NCBI GenBank assembly: GCA_964544355.1
Contig: CAZJAI010000003.1
Span: 57,014 to 121,013, forward strand
Source: Chaera sp964544355
GTDB lineage: Bacteria; Patescibacteriota; Saccharimonadia; Saccharimonadales; Saccharimonadaceae
Reading direction: 5' to 3'
DNA: 64,000 nucleotides
Both the position numbers and the translations under genes were made by a program. The first letter of the stretch is position 1, and every line of letters begins with the position of its first letter. This document shows, piece after piece, positions 8,556 to 16,563 of the stretch. The notes under the pieces were generated by a model, which was given only the letters and a program-made list of their open reading frames with translations, did no database searches and was not told the DNA's origin.

Positions 8556-9029
8556 ATGTTCGATTTAATCCAGAAGGTTGACAGTGCCAGCCGCAAACAC
8601 CAGGTGGTTGACGTGCGCAGCGGTGACAGCGTGAGAATCCACCAGAAAATCAGAGAGGGCAACAAGGAACGCGTCCAGGTTTTCGAGGGTGTGGTGATCC
8701 GCACCGATCGCAAGAACAGCCTGACCAGCCGGATCACCGTGCGCAAAATCGCTAGCGGCGTTGGTGTGGAAAAAAGCTACTTGCTGCACAGCCCGCTGGT
8801 TTTGAAAGTGGAAGTCGTGCGCCGCGCCAGAGTGCGCCGTAATTTCTTAAGCTACCTCAGGCAGCGCAGCGGCAAATCGGCCCGCTTGTCGGCGGTCGAC
8901 TTTGATCGCGAAAAAGTCAACGCGGTTCGTGACAAAGCGGCCGAAGCGGAACTCGAGCATATCAAGGAAGAGGTAGCCGCCGGAGCCGAAGCCGCCGCCG
9001 AAGAAAAAGCGGCTGAAGAGTCTAAATAG
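8556..9029 (+). CDS. rplS: 50S ribosomal protein L19
   Basis: 157 residues. The L19 core is clear: GDSVRIHQKIREGNKERVQ, FEGVVIRTDRKNS and SGVGVEKSYLLHSP, ending in the RARVRRNFLSYLR region. It binds 23S rRNA at the subunit interface. The protein is about 40 residues longer than usual because of an acidic Ala/Glu-rich tail (about 110-157). The usual rpsP-rimM-trmD neighbours are absent, so the gene stands alone with the RNase HII-YraN gene 13 nt downstream. L19 followed by rnhB is a common bacterial order. Confidence 0.96.
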   Translation: MFDLIQKVDSASRKHQVVDVRSGDSVRIHQKIREGNKERVQVFEGVVIRTDRKNSLTSRITVRKIASGVGVEKSYLLHSPLVLKVEVVRRARVRRNFLSYLRQRSGKSARLSAVDFDREKVNAVRDKAAEAELEHIKEEVAAGAEAAAEEKAAEESK

Positions 9030-9042
9030 GAACGGCCTTGGC

Positions 9043-9960
9043 ATGTCTGGACTGGCCGGCCTGGACGAAGTCGGGCGGGGCAGTCTGGCCGGTCCGGTCT
9101 GCGTGGCCGCGGTGGTGCTGGGCCGCGGACACGTCGATAACTTAAAAGACAGCAAGCTCATCAGTCCGAAGCGCCGCCAGCTACTGGCGGCCGAAATTAT
9201 TATTAAGGCCGAAAAGGTGGGTATCGGCTGGGCTTCGGCCTCGTTTGTTGACGTCTACGGCATCGTTGCCGGTCTTCAACGAGCCGCCCGCCGGGCTGTC
9301 GCCCAACTGGGCGGGTATAGCGGTGAGATCATCATAGACGGTACAGTTAACCTGCTTCCCGGTCAGCCTAACGTCAGCCTGCTCAAGAAAGCCGATCAGC
9401 TGATTCCGGCGGTATCGGCGGCTTCGCTGGTGGCCAAGGTGGCCCGCGATCGTTACATGCGGCACATTGACGGCCTGTTTCCCGAGTACGGCTTCAAAGA
9501 TCATGTCGGCTACGGGACGCCCGCTCATCTGGCGGCGCTTGGAAGGCTGGGTCCCTGCCGGCTGCATCGCTATAGCTTCGCTCCGATCAGTCAACCGCTG
9601 CCGCCGCGGGCCGGTGCGGGCAACAGCGGCCAACGGGCCGAAGACGCAGCGGTCGTTTATTTAACAGGTGGCGGCTGGTGTATTATTGCTCGTAACTGGA
9701 AAACCCGCCGCTGCGAAATAGACATTATTGCCCGGCGCGGCCGCGACTTATGTTTCGTGGAAGTGAAATACCGATCCGGCCTGTCCGCCGGCCGCGGCCT
9801 GGATTACGTGACCGCCGCCAAGCGCCGCCAGATGCTTCATGCCGCTGAAAACTGGATCAGCCGCCATCCGGAAACCGTTTCATTGCAACCGTCCCTGGCC
9901 GCTGTCGAGGTGTGCGGCCCAGACTTCAAAGTCAGCGGCTTGTTTCCAGTTGAAGGTTAG
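9043..9960 (+). CDS. rnhB: RNase HII fused to a YraN/UPF0102 nuclease-like domain
   Basis: 305 residues with two domains. Residues 1-185 are RNase HII, which removes RNA and single ribonucleotides from RNA-DNA hybrids: LDEVGRGSLAGPV with Asp8/Glu9, a third acid near Asp99 (IIIDGTVN), a fourth near Asp118 in KKADQLIP, and SAASLVAKVARDRYM. After a Pro-rich linker (about 188-200), residues 200-305 are a YraN/UPF0102 domain of the restriction-endonuclease-like fold, with CEIDIIARR and FVEVKYR giving the D-ExK set (about Asp227, Glu240, Lys242). The two are usually adjacent separate genes; here the frame runs through without a stop. The 3' end overlaps the convergent aminopeptidase gene by 29 nt. 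Confidence 0.92.
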   Translation: MSGLAGLDEVGRGSLAGPVCVAAVVLGRGHVDNLKDSKLISPKRRQLLAAEIIIKAEKVGIGWASASFVDVYGIVAGLQRAARRAVAQLGGYSGEIIIDGTVNLLPGQPNVSLLKKADQLIPAVSAASLVAKVARDRYMRHIDGLFPEYGFKDHVGYGTPAHLAALGRLGPCRLHRYSFAPISQPLPPRAGAGNSGQRAEDAAVVYLTGGGWCIIARNWKTRRCEIDIIARRGRDLCFVEVKYRSGLSAGRGLDYVTAAKRRQMLHAAENWISRHPETVSLQPSLAAVEVCGPDFKVSGLFPVEG

Positions 9961-12520
9961 TTTGCAAGAAAAACTCCCTAAGCTTAACTAAGTCGCGTTC
10001 GCGCCTGGCCACCGTCGCGGCGATGGTCAAATTGCCCAGCTCGATGGTTCTTTTCAGGGCCGGTTGTTTGGCCATCGGGCCGAAGAAGGTCTGATAACGC
10101 TCCAGCCATTCGTCGGTAGCGAAGATTCCGGCGCTGTAGCGCGGGTAGTTTTCGAAGCTTTTGTCGCCTTGCTGGTACAGCTTGATCCATTCCCAGTTGC
10201 CAACCAGCCAGCTCCACGCTTCGGCCCGGGCCTTGGGGTTACGCAGCAGATGAATTACCCAGCTGTCGAGGTCTTGCAGGCGGACGAAGCGGCGGTTTTT
10301 CAGCCGTTCTATCAGCTCTTTAATATGCGGCGGATGCTGACTGGAGCATAGCGCCAAAGACAGCTCCAGTTTTAACTCGGGGTCGCGGCTGCGGATGTAT
10401 TCTTTGATCAATTTCCTGAAAATGTCGGGAGGGCCGAATTTAACGGCCGCTTTTAAAATGGCCTGTCTTTGTTCGGCCGGCAGCTCGGCCGGCGTTTTAG
10501 CTTCACGATAAAGCCTGATTGCCTCGTCAATTACTGCCGGCAGTTCGGCGTATACCGCCAAATTCAATATGGTGGCCCGCAGCTTGGTATCATTCAGGCT
10601 TTCTTCGCCGCCGCCAGCCGGTTGCCAGCCCAGCCGTTCAAGCTGAACCGCGATCAGCCGTCCTGTTAGCCGCTTAAAGTCAGCCTCCAGGCGGTGGCCT
10701 TCCAGTAGCCTGGTGATTTTCGACAGCGCCTCGCTGATGGCGTTCCAGACGGCCTCGCTGGTGTCTTGCCGGTAAGACTGTAATAGAGAAATAACCTCCC
10801 GGCTGCTCCAATAGCCGGCGGTAGCCAGCAGGTCGGCCGTTTCCACGACCGCTAATCGTTCGGGCAGCGGCAGCTTGCCGCTGATAATGGTTTTAACAAG
10901 CTCCTTGCGGGCAAACTGGCTTCGGTACCATACCAGATAATGACCGCTGTTGCCCACGTTGAAACGGACCAGACTGTCAGCCCGTTCCGGTCCCAGCTCG
11001 GCCGATATGGACATCTTGGTCATCAGTGGCGGCAGGTCGGGAAGTTTGGGCGAATTAAACAGGGGAATCGGCCAACTGGCCGGAGCCGAGGAAGCTTCAC
11101 GAACGATTGAAAACCGGCTCTGCGTCAGGCTGAGCTTGCCGTTAATCCGGTCGATCTGCAAAAGCGGATAGCCGGGCCGGTCGGTCCACGGCTTCATCAG
11201 CTGGCCGATGTTCTCGCCCGCGAACTTGCTCAGACTATTCCATAAGTCGTCTACCGTGGTGTTGCCGTAGGCATGTTCCAGAAAATACTGCCTGAGGCCT
11301 TGGCGGAATACTGCTTTGCCTACGTGGGTCATCAGCATATACAGCAGGCGCGCGCCTTTGGCGTAAACTATGGAAGGGTCGAACAGGGTGCCGATTTCGT
11401 CCGGATGATGAATAGGGCTGCGCACCGCCTGGACTCCGGGCAGGGCGTCGCGCTGCAGCGATTGGCTGGCTTCGTGCTGAAAGAAATGCTGCCAGACGTT
11501 CCAGTCCGGATAGATGTGGTCGACCGCCAAGTACTCCATTAAGGTGGCGAAGCTTTCGTTCAGCCATAAATCGTCCCACCAGGCCATGGTAACCAGATTG
11601 CCGAACCACTGATGACTGGTTTCGTGAGCGATGACCGTGGCGATGTATTCGCGGTTGGCTTGCGAGGCCGTATCCGGGTTGGCCAGCAGCAGCACCTCGC
11701 GGTAGGTTATCAGTCCCCAGTTCTCCATGGCGCCGGACGAAAAATCCGGCAAAGCCACGTGGTCGCACTTGGGTAGCGGATAGGGCGTGCCGAAATAATT
11801 TTCAAAATACTCGATTGATTTAACCGCCGTATCCAAGGCGAAATCCAGCGCGACGGACGGCTGGATAGGCGAAGCCCAGACCCGCACTTCGCAACCGCTG
11901 GCCGTTTTTTTGGCTTTATATTGCAAATCGCCTACAACGAAAGCCAGCAGGTATGGACTCATGCGCGGCGTCGCTTCGAAACGGCTGATCAGCCATCCCT
12001 TCTGCCGGTTCTGCTGCTTGAGCGGCATATTGGCCAGCACCACTTCGCTGGGATCTGTCCCCAGGCTGAGTTCGAAAACCGCCTTGGCGGCGGGTTCGTC
12101 TACGCAGGGAAAAACCTCCCGGGCATGGTGGCTTTCCAGCTGGGTCACCCAGAGCTGCCGCTCTTTGCCGTCTTGCTTGAAGCGGCATCGGTACAGGCCG
12201 TGCAGCCGGTCGGTAACCTCCCCGGCAAAACGTATTTCCGCCTCTACGACCTCTCCTGCTGCCGCGGATACGTTGCCTGGCAATTTGAGCCGCAGCTCGT
12301 CGAGTTCGGGCAGCAGACTGAATTTGGCCTCCTGTCCATTAAGCCGAGCCGACTGGATTTTAAGCCCCTTGGCGTGCAGCCGCAATTCGCTTGATGGGCG
12401 AACGAAGCGGCCGGTAATTTGCACCGCACCGTCAAACCGGGCCCGCCGCTTGTCCAGCCACAAAGTCAGGTCGTATCCGTCAGGCTCGAACTGCTCGCTC
12501 AGTCGGGCAACACCGCTCAT
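9932..12520 (-). CDS. M1-family zinc aminopeptidase
   Basis: 862 residues, full length for a PepN/tricorn-interacting-factor-type aminopeptidase. It has an N-terminal beta-saddle domain, the substrate N-terminus-binding GAMENWG motif, and the zinc site HETSHQWFGNLV (His297, His301) with Glu320 in WLNESFATLMEYL. A C-terminal ERAP1-like helical repeat domain follows (about 540-862). No signal peptide is visible, so it is probably cytoplasmic and releases N-terminal amino acids from peptides, useful to an organism that imports peptides. A TATGCT -10 lies only 14 nt before the ATG on this strand, with no Shine-Dalgarno. The 3' end overlaps the RNase HII-YraN gene. Confidence 0.94.
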   Translation of the reverse strand: MSGVARLSEQFEPDGYDLTLWLDKRRARFDGAVQITGRFVRPSSELRLHAKGLKIQSARLNGQEAKFSLLPELDELRLKLPGNVSAAAGEVVEAEIRFAGEVTDRLHGLYRCRFKQDGKERQLWVTQLESHHAREVFPCVDEPAAKAVFELSLGTDPSEVVLANMPLKQQNRQKGWLISRFEATPRMSPYLLAFVVGDLQYKAKKTASGCEVRVWASPIQPSVALDFALDTAVKSIEYFENYFGTPYPLPKCDHVALPDFSSGAMENWGLITYREVLLLANPDTASQANREYIATVIAHETSHQWFGNLVTMAWWDDLWLNESFATLMEYLAVDHIYPDWNVWQHFFQHEASQSLQRDALPGVQAVRSPIHHPDEIGTLFDPSIVYAKGARLLYMLMTHVGKAVFRQGLRQYFLEHAYGNTTVDDLWNSLSKFAGENIGQLMKPWTDRPGYPLLQIDRINGKLSLTQSRFSIVREASSAPASWPIPLFNSPKLPDLPPLMTKMSISAELGPERADSLVRFNVGNSGHYLVWYRSQFARKELVKTIISGKLPLPERLAVVETADLLATAGYWSSREVISLLQSYRQDTSEAVWNAISEALSKITRLLEGHRLEADFKRLTGRLIAVQLERLGWQPAGGGEESLNDTKLRATILNLAVYAELPAVIDEAIRLYREAKTPAELPAEQRQAILKAAVKFGPPDIFRKLIKEYIRSRDPELKLELSLALCSSQHPPHIKELIERLKNRRFVRLQDLDSWVIHLLRNPKARAEAWSWLVGNWEWIKLYQQGDKSFENYPRYSAGIFATDEWLERYQTFFGPMAKQPALKRTIELGNLTIAATVARRERDLVKLREFFLQTNLQLETSR

Positions 12521-12578
12521 CTTGCTTTCATTTTAGCATAAACGGTCTATGTGCCCCCTTTTTTTAGGCGAGGCCTGG

Positions 12579-12608
12579 TTGACATCAGTCACCGGCAGCT
12601 GATACAAT
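12579..12608 (+). promoter_or_regulatory. nusA promoter
   Basis: TTGACA (12579-12584), 18-nt spacer, TACAAT (12603-12608): a near-consensus housekeeping promoter. Transcription should begin near 12615, giving a leader of about 120 nt. Confidence 0.75.
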
Positions 12609-12649
12609 CTAGTACCAGACGAGAAGTTCCCCTTAGGTATCAGAGTCCG

Positions 12650-12668
12650 GCCGATGGTCGGCTTTTTT
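12650..12668 (+). terminator. Possible intrinsic terminator/attenuator in the nusA leader
   Basis: GCCGA (12650-12654), loop TGG, TCGGC (12658-12662), followed at once by TTTTTT (12663-12668). It lies about 35 nt after the predicted transcription start and upstream of the nusA coding region, where a terminator makes sense only as an attenuator. The stem is short (5 bp, 6 with a G-T pair), the kind of weak terminator that needs NusA. Confidence 0.55.
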
Positions 12669-12736
12669 AATAAATCAGCCTGGTAACTTGTTTAAAAACT
12701 AAACCCTCTTTTTAAAAGGAGAATATAAGAGAAATC

Positions 12737-13948
12737 ATGCAGGAATTTAACGTTAAACAGTTAGTGCAGGCTGTCCGTTCGATAGCCGAGGAAAAAAACC
12801 TGCCCGAGCCGCTGGTCCTGGACGTTGTTCAGCAGGCTCTGGCGGCCGCCTGGCGGCGCGACCATGGTGACCGCGACCAGGCGGTGCGCAGCCAGATCAA
12901 CACCAACACCGGCGATGTCGTCATATATGTAATTAAAGAAGTAGCCGACGAGGTGGAGAATCCGGTTCTGCAAATCAGCCTGACCGACGCTAAAAAGATC
13001 AAGCCGGACGCCAAGATCGGCGACGAGGTGGAGCTGGAGCAGCCGATGGTCAGCTTCGGCCGGGTAGCCGCTCAAACCGCCAAACAGGTGGTTTTGCAAA
13101 AGTTACGCGAGGCCGAACGCGAAGTGGTGATGAGCGAGTACGCCGATAAAATCGGCACCGTTTTAGTCGGTACCGTCCAAAGGGTTGAGCCGCGGCTGGT
13201 TAGAGTGGAACTGGGCAAGGCTACCGGAATCCTGCCGGCCAGCGAGCAAATCCCCGGAGAGTATTACGGCATCGGCAGCCGCGTCAAGGTGTTTTTAAAA
13301 GACGTTGAGCGCGGTTTGCGCGGGCCGCAGCTGATTTTAAGCCGGGCTAACGAACAGTTTATTGAGTTTTTGTTCCGCCAGGAAGTGCCGGAGATGGAGA
13401 ACGGTGCCGTCGAAATCAAGGCGGTCGCGCGGGAGGCCGGCAAACGGACCAAACTGGCGGTTTTTTCGGGAGTGCCGGGAGTTGACCCGGTCGGCACTTT
13501 CGTCGGCGGGCACGGCACCCGGGTGCAGGCGGTGATGAACGAGATCGGCGACCAGGAAAAAATCGACATAGTCACCTACAGCGACAACCCATCCGAATTC
13601 ATTAAAAACGCTCTCAGCCCGGCCGAAATAGCCCGGATCGAAATTAACCAATCGTCCAAACGGGCTAAGGTTTACGTTGATCAGAGCCAGCAATCCATTG
13701 CCATAGGCCGTGGCGGCCAAAACGTCCGGCTGGCCAGCCGTCTGACCGGCTACGAGCTGGATATTGAACCGGTGGAGAAAGCGCCGGTTCCGGCTCAGCC
13801 GAGCAACAGCGCCGTCACCGCCGGCGCAGCGCCCCAAAAAGCCAGGAGCGCCGCTAAAAAAACCCGCAAAAACATCGAGGATTCCTTGCTCGAGGCTCTG
13901 GAGGAAGCATCCGCCGACCAGCCCAAGCCTAAAGATCAGGCCGCTTGA
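12737..13948 (+). CDS. nusA: Transcription termination/antitermination factor NusA
   Basis: 403 residues: N-terminal RNA polymerase-binding domain (1-125), S1 domain (about 130-198, GTVLVGTVQRVEPRLVRVELG), then KH1 and KH2 (about 200-345), ending with the diagnostic SIAIGRGGQNVRLASRLTGY. A Lys/Ala-rich tail follows. The acidic C-terminal repeats of the E. coli protein are absent, as in Gram-positive NusA. It binds RNA polymerase and promotes pausing and intrinsic termination. The usual neighbours rimP, ylxR, infB and rbfA are all missing, so nusA is alone behind its own promoter and attenuator-like hairpin. An AAAAGGAG sequence lies about 15 nt before the ATG. Confidence 0.97.
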   Translation: MQEFNVKQLVQAVRSIAEEKNLPEPLVLDVVQQALAAAWRRDHGDRDQAVRSQINTNTGDVVIYVIKEVADEVENPVLQISLTDAKKIKPDAKIGDEVELEQPMVSFGRVAAQTAKQVVLQKLREAEREVVMSEYADKIGTVLVGTVQRVEPRLVRVELGKATGILPASEQIPGEYYGIGSRVKVFLKDVERGLRGPQLILSRANEQFIEFLFRQEVPEMENGAVEIKAVAREAGKRTKLAVFSGVPGVDPVGTFVGGHGTRVQAVMNEIGDQEKIDIVTYSDNPSEFIKNALSPAEIARIEINQSSKRAKVYVDQSQQSIAIGRGGQNVRLASRLTGYELDIEPVEKAPVPAQPSNSAVTAGAAPQKARSAAKKTRKNIEDSLLEALEEASADQPKPKDQAA

Positions 13949-13971
13949 GGACTGAACCGGAAAACCAACAA

Positions 13972-13998
13972 TTAGCACTCTTGCATCGTGAGTGCTAA
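13972..13998 (+). promoter_or_regulatory. CIRCE operator (HrcA binding site) upstream of clpC
   Basis: TTAGCACTC (13972-13980), 9-nt spacer TTGCATCGT, GAGTGCTAA (13990-13998): a perfect match to the CIRCE consensus TTAGCACTC-N9-GAGTGCTAA, the operator of the heat-shock repressor HrcA. The spacer holds a -35-like TTGCAT, so bound HrcA would block RNA polymerase directly. Confidence 0.95.
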
Positions 13999-14010
13999 TT
14001 GTTCTATACT
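13981..14010 (+). promoter_or_regulatory. clpC promoter P1 inside the CIRCE element
   Basis: TTGCAT (13981-13986), 18-nt spacer, TATACT (14005-14010). The -35 lies wholly in the CIRCE spacer. The leader that follows holds a small perfect hairpin, CGAAGA (14021-14026) with TCTTCG (14032-14037). Confidence 0.65.
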
Positions 14011-14062
14011 GGTCTTGCAACGAAGAGCGATTCTTCGCGTAGCAATCTAAACAAGGCAATCG

Positions 14063-14068
14063 TATAAT
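14063..14068 (+). promoter_or_regulatory. Second clpC -10 box close to the start codon
   Basis: A consensus TATAAT ends 9 nt before the clpC ATG. If used, it gives a leaderless or nearly leaderless message that avoids the CIRCE-controlled promoter. No convincing -35 is seen 17 nt upstream. Confidence 0.4.
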
Positions 14069-14077
14069 AAAATTGTT

Positions 14078-16555
14078 ATGTCAAACGGAGATTTTACGGA
14101 ATTCATAGAACATCTTACCGATAATGCCCGCAGCAGCCTGCAGCATGCTGACGCTATCGCTCGCAGCCTGGGCAGCACCTACGTGGGTACGGAACATCTG
14201 CTGCTGGGGGTGTTGCATCAGGACAGTTCGGTGGGAGCTAAGTTGCTGGCGGAAATCGGGGTAACGTTTGATCGTGCCAAGCTGGTGCTTAATCTGACCC
14301 CGCGGGCTCTGGTGATTAGCAGCGGCGCCAAGGGATTGAGCGAAACCGCCAAGCTGACCTTGCGCCTCAGCTGGGATGTGGCCCAGGAATTTAACCAGGA
14401 TTATTGCGGCACCGAGCACATTCTCTACAGCATTCTGACTCAAAAAAACGCCCGTGCCACCGCCCTCCTGCAGGATATGGGTGTAGACGTGGACTCACTG
14501 ATCAGCGAGCTGGAGGGCTACCTCAACCGCCAGAACTTCGAGTTCGCCGGAGAGGAGAAGGCGTCGGCCCGCATTTCCAAAAAAAGCCGGCCGCGTCAAG
14601 GGGCGTTGAACTTTTTCGGCAGCGACCTGACCGCCAGGGCGGCTGACGGAGAGCTCGATCCGGTCATCGGGCGCGATCAGCAGATTGAACGGATTATCAC
14701 CATTTTGTCCCGCCGGACCAAAAACAACCCTGTACTGATCGGCGAGCCGGGCGTGGGCAAGACCGCGATCGTGGAAGGGTTAGCTCAGCGTATCGCCAGC
14801 GAGGACGTGCCCGAACATCTTCTGGAAAAACGACTGATCATGCTCGATCTGGCCGCTATGATTGCCGGCACTAAATATCGCGGCGAATTCGAGGAGCGGC
14901 TGAAGAAAGTCATAGAAGAGATTACCCAGAACAAGAACATCATCGTCTTTATCGACGAGCTGCACCTGCTGGTAGGTGCCGGTGCCGCCGAGGGCGCCAT
15001 TGACGCCGCCAACATGCTGAAACCAGCCCTGGCCAGAGGCAAGCTACATCTGATTGGCGCCACTACTCTGGACGAATATCGGAAGCACATCGAAAAGGAT
15101 GCCGCCTTGGAGCGACGGTTCCAGACGGTGATGGTGCCCGAACCCAGCCAGGAGGACACCGTGGCCATTTTAAAGGGCCTGCGGCCTCATTACGAACAGT
15201 TCCACGGAGTAACCATGGACGACGAAGTTATCGAGAACGCCGCCTTCATGGCCCGGCGTTACATCGCTGACCGTTATATGCCCGACAAGGCCATTGACGT
15301 GATGGACGAAACCGCTTCGCAGGTCAGAGTGCGGCTCAGCAAGCGGCCATCCAAGACCCGCCAGCTGACCAGCGAGCTAAAAACACTCAGCGAGCGCATG
15401 GAAGACGCGGTAGCGGCTGAAAACTATGAGCGTGCCGCCATGTACAAAACCCGCATCAGTCAGATACAGCAAAAATTGTCCGAACTAAAACAGGAAAACC
15501 GGGATCGGGCCAGTCACGCCATTACCAGCGAGGATGTGGCCAAGGCCGTGTCAGTGATGACCGGCGTGCCGGTGAGTCGGGTGAAGCGTTCCGAGGCAGC
15601 CTTCTTGTCCAATTTGGAAAAACATCTTGCCAAACACATTATCGGGCAGCAGGAAGCCATTCAAGCCGTGGCCAGGGCGATCCGGCGCAACCGTTCGGGC
15701 ATTGACGCCGGAGAGCGGCCTATCGGCTCGTTCGTGTTCATGGGTCCCACCGGTGTCGGCAAGACCGAATTGGCCAGGGTGATAGCCCGCCAGGTGTTTG
15801 GCTCGGACAAGTCGCTGATCAAGATCGACATGAGCGAATTCCGTGAGCGTCACACCGCCTCCAGGCTGGTCGGCGCCCCGGCCGGCTATGTCGGCTATGA
15901 CGACGGCGGGCAACTGACCGACAAAATCCGTCGCCAGCCGTACAGCGTGGTGCTGTTCGACGAAATCGAAAAAGCCCATCCCGATATTTTCAACATGCTG
16001 CTACAGCTGCTGGAGGACGGACGGCTGACCGACGCCAAAGGCCGGGCGGTAAATTTCAGCAACACCATAGTTATACTGACTAGCAACCTGGGGGCCGAGC
16101 GCATGCGCAAAGAAGCCGCCCTGGGCTTTAAAGCCGCTAGCCGCGACCAGAAACAGGCTCTGGAGGAAATGCATAACGACAACGAAACCGCCGCCCGGGA
16201 CGCCCTGGCCGATATGATGCGGCCGGAGCTGATTAACCGGTTCGATTCCATCATAGTTTTCCGAGCGCTGAACAGGAGGGATATCGGCCGCATCTTCGAC
16301 AATTACGCGGCTCAACTGAGGGATCGGCTGGCTCGCCAGGGGCTGTCGGTGCAGTTTACCGCCAAGGCCAAAAAATTCCTGCTGGAAAAGGGTTACGATC
16401 CGCATAGCGGCGTCAGGCCGTTGCGCCGGGCCATGCAGGACCATGTGGAGCATCTGATCGCCGACGGTATCATCAACGGCCACTATCGGCGCGGCGACGT
16501 TATATCGGTTGACGCGGCCAAAGGTTCCGTATCCTTAAAAGTTGTGCAAGAATAG
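14078..16555 (+). CDS. clpC: ATP-dependent unfoldase ClpC
   Basis: 825 residues. Double Clp N repeat (about 8-150); AAA+ domain 1 with Walker A GEPGVGKT (222-229), Walker B VFIDELH and the ERRF arginine finger; a middle domain carrying the UVR-like AAENYERAA (about 444-452) that marks ClpC rather than ClpB; AAA+ domain 2 with GPTGVGKT (556-563) and VVLFDEIEKAH. An LGF tripeptide near residue 681 fits the ClpP-docking loop, so it should feed substrates to ClpP (the clpP gene lies 15 kb downstream). The ctsR-mcsA-mcsB genes that precede clpC in Bacillota are absent; a CIRCE element is there instead. The gene begins the clpC-zincin-radA-PIN cluster. Confidence 0.97.
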   Translation: MSNGDFTEFIEHLTDNARSSLQHADAIARSLGSTYVGTEHLLLGVLHQDSSVGAKLLAEIGVTFDRAKLVLNLTPRALVISSGAKGLSETAKLTLRLSWDVAQEFNQDYCGTEHILYSILTQKNARATALLQDMGVDVDSLISELEGYLNRQNFEFAGEEKASARISKKSRPRQGALNFFGSDLTARAADGELDPVIGRDQQIERIITILSRRTKNNPVLIGEPGVGKTAIVEGLAQRIASEDVPEHLLEKRLIMLDLAAMIAGTKYRGEFEERLKKVIEEITQNKNIIVFIDELHLLVGAGAAEGAIDAANMLKPALARGKLHLIGATTLDEYRKHIEKDAALERRFQTVMVPEPSQEDTVAILKGLRPHYEQFHGVTMDDEVIENAAFMARRYIADRYMPDKAIDVMDETASQVRVRLSKRPSKTRQLTSELKTLSERMEDAVAAENYERAAMYKTRISQIQQKLSELKQENRDRASHAITSEDVAKAVSVMTGVPVSRVKRSEAAFLSNLEKHLAKHIIGQQEAIQAVARAIRRNRSGIDAGERPIGSFVFMGPTGVGKTELARVIARQVFGSDKSLIKIDMSEFRERHTASRLVGAPAGYVGYDDGGQLTDKIRRQPYSVVLFDEIEKAHPDIFNMLLQLLEDGRLTDAKGRAVNFSNTIVILTSNLGAERMRKEAALGFKAASRDQKQALEEMHNDNETAARDALADMMRPELINRFDSIIVFRALNRRDIGRIFDNYAAQLRDRLARQGLSVQFTAKAKKFLLEKGYDPHSGVRPLRRAMQDHVEHLIADGIINGHYRRGDVISVDAAKGSVSLKVVQE

Positions 16556-16563
16556 TTAAGGAG

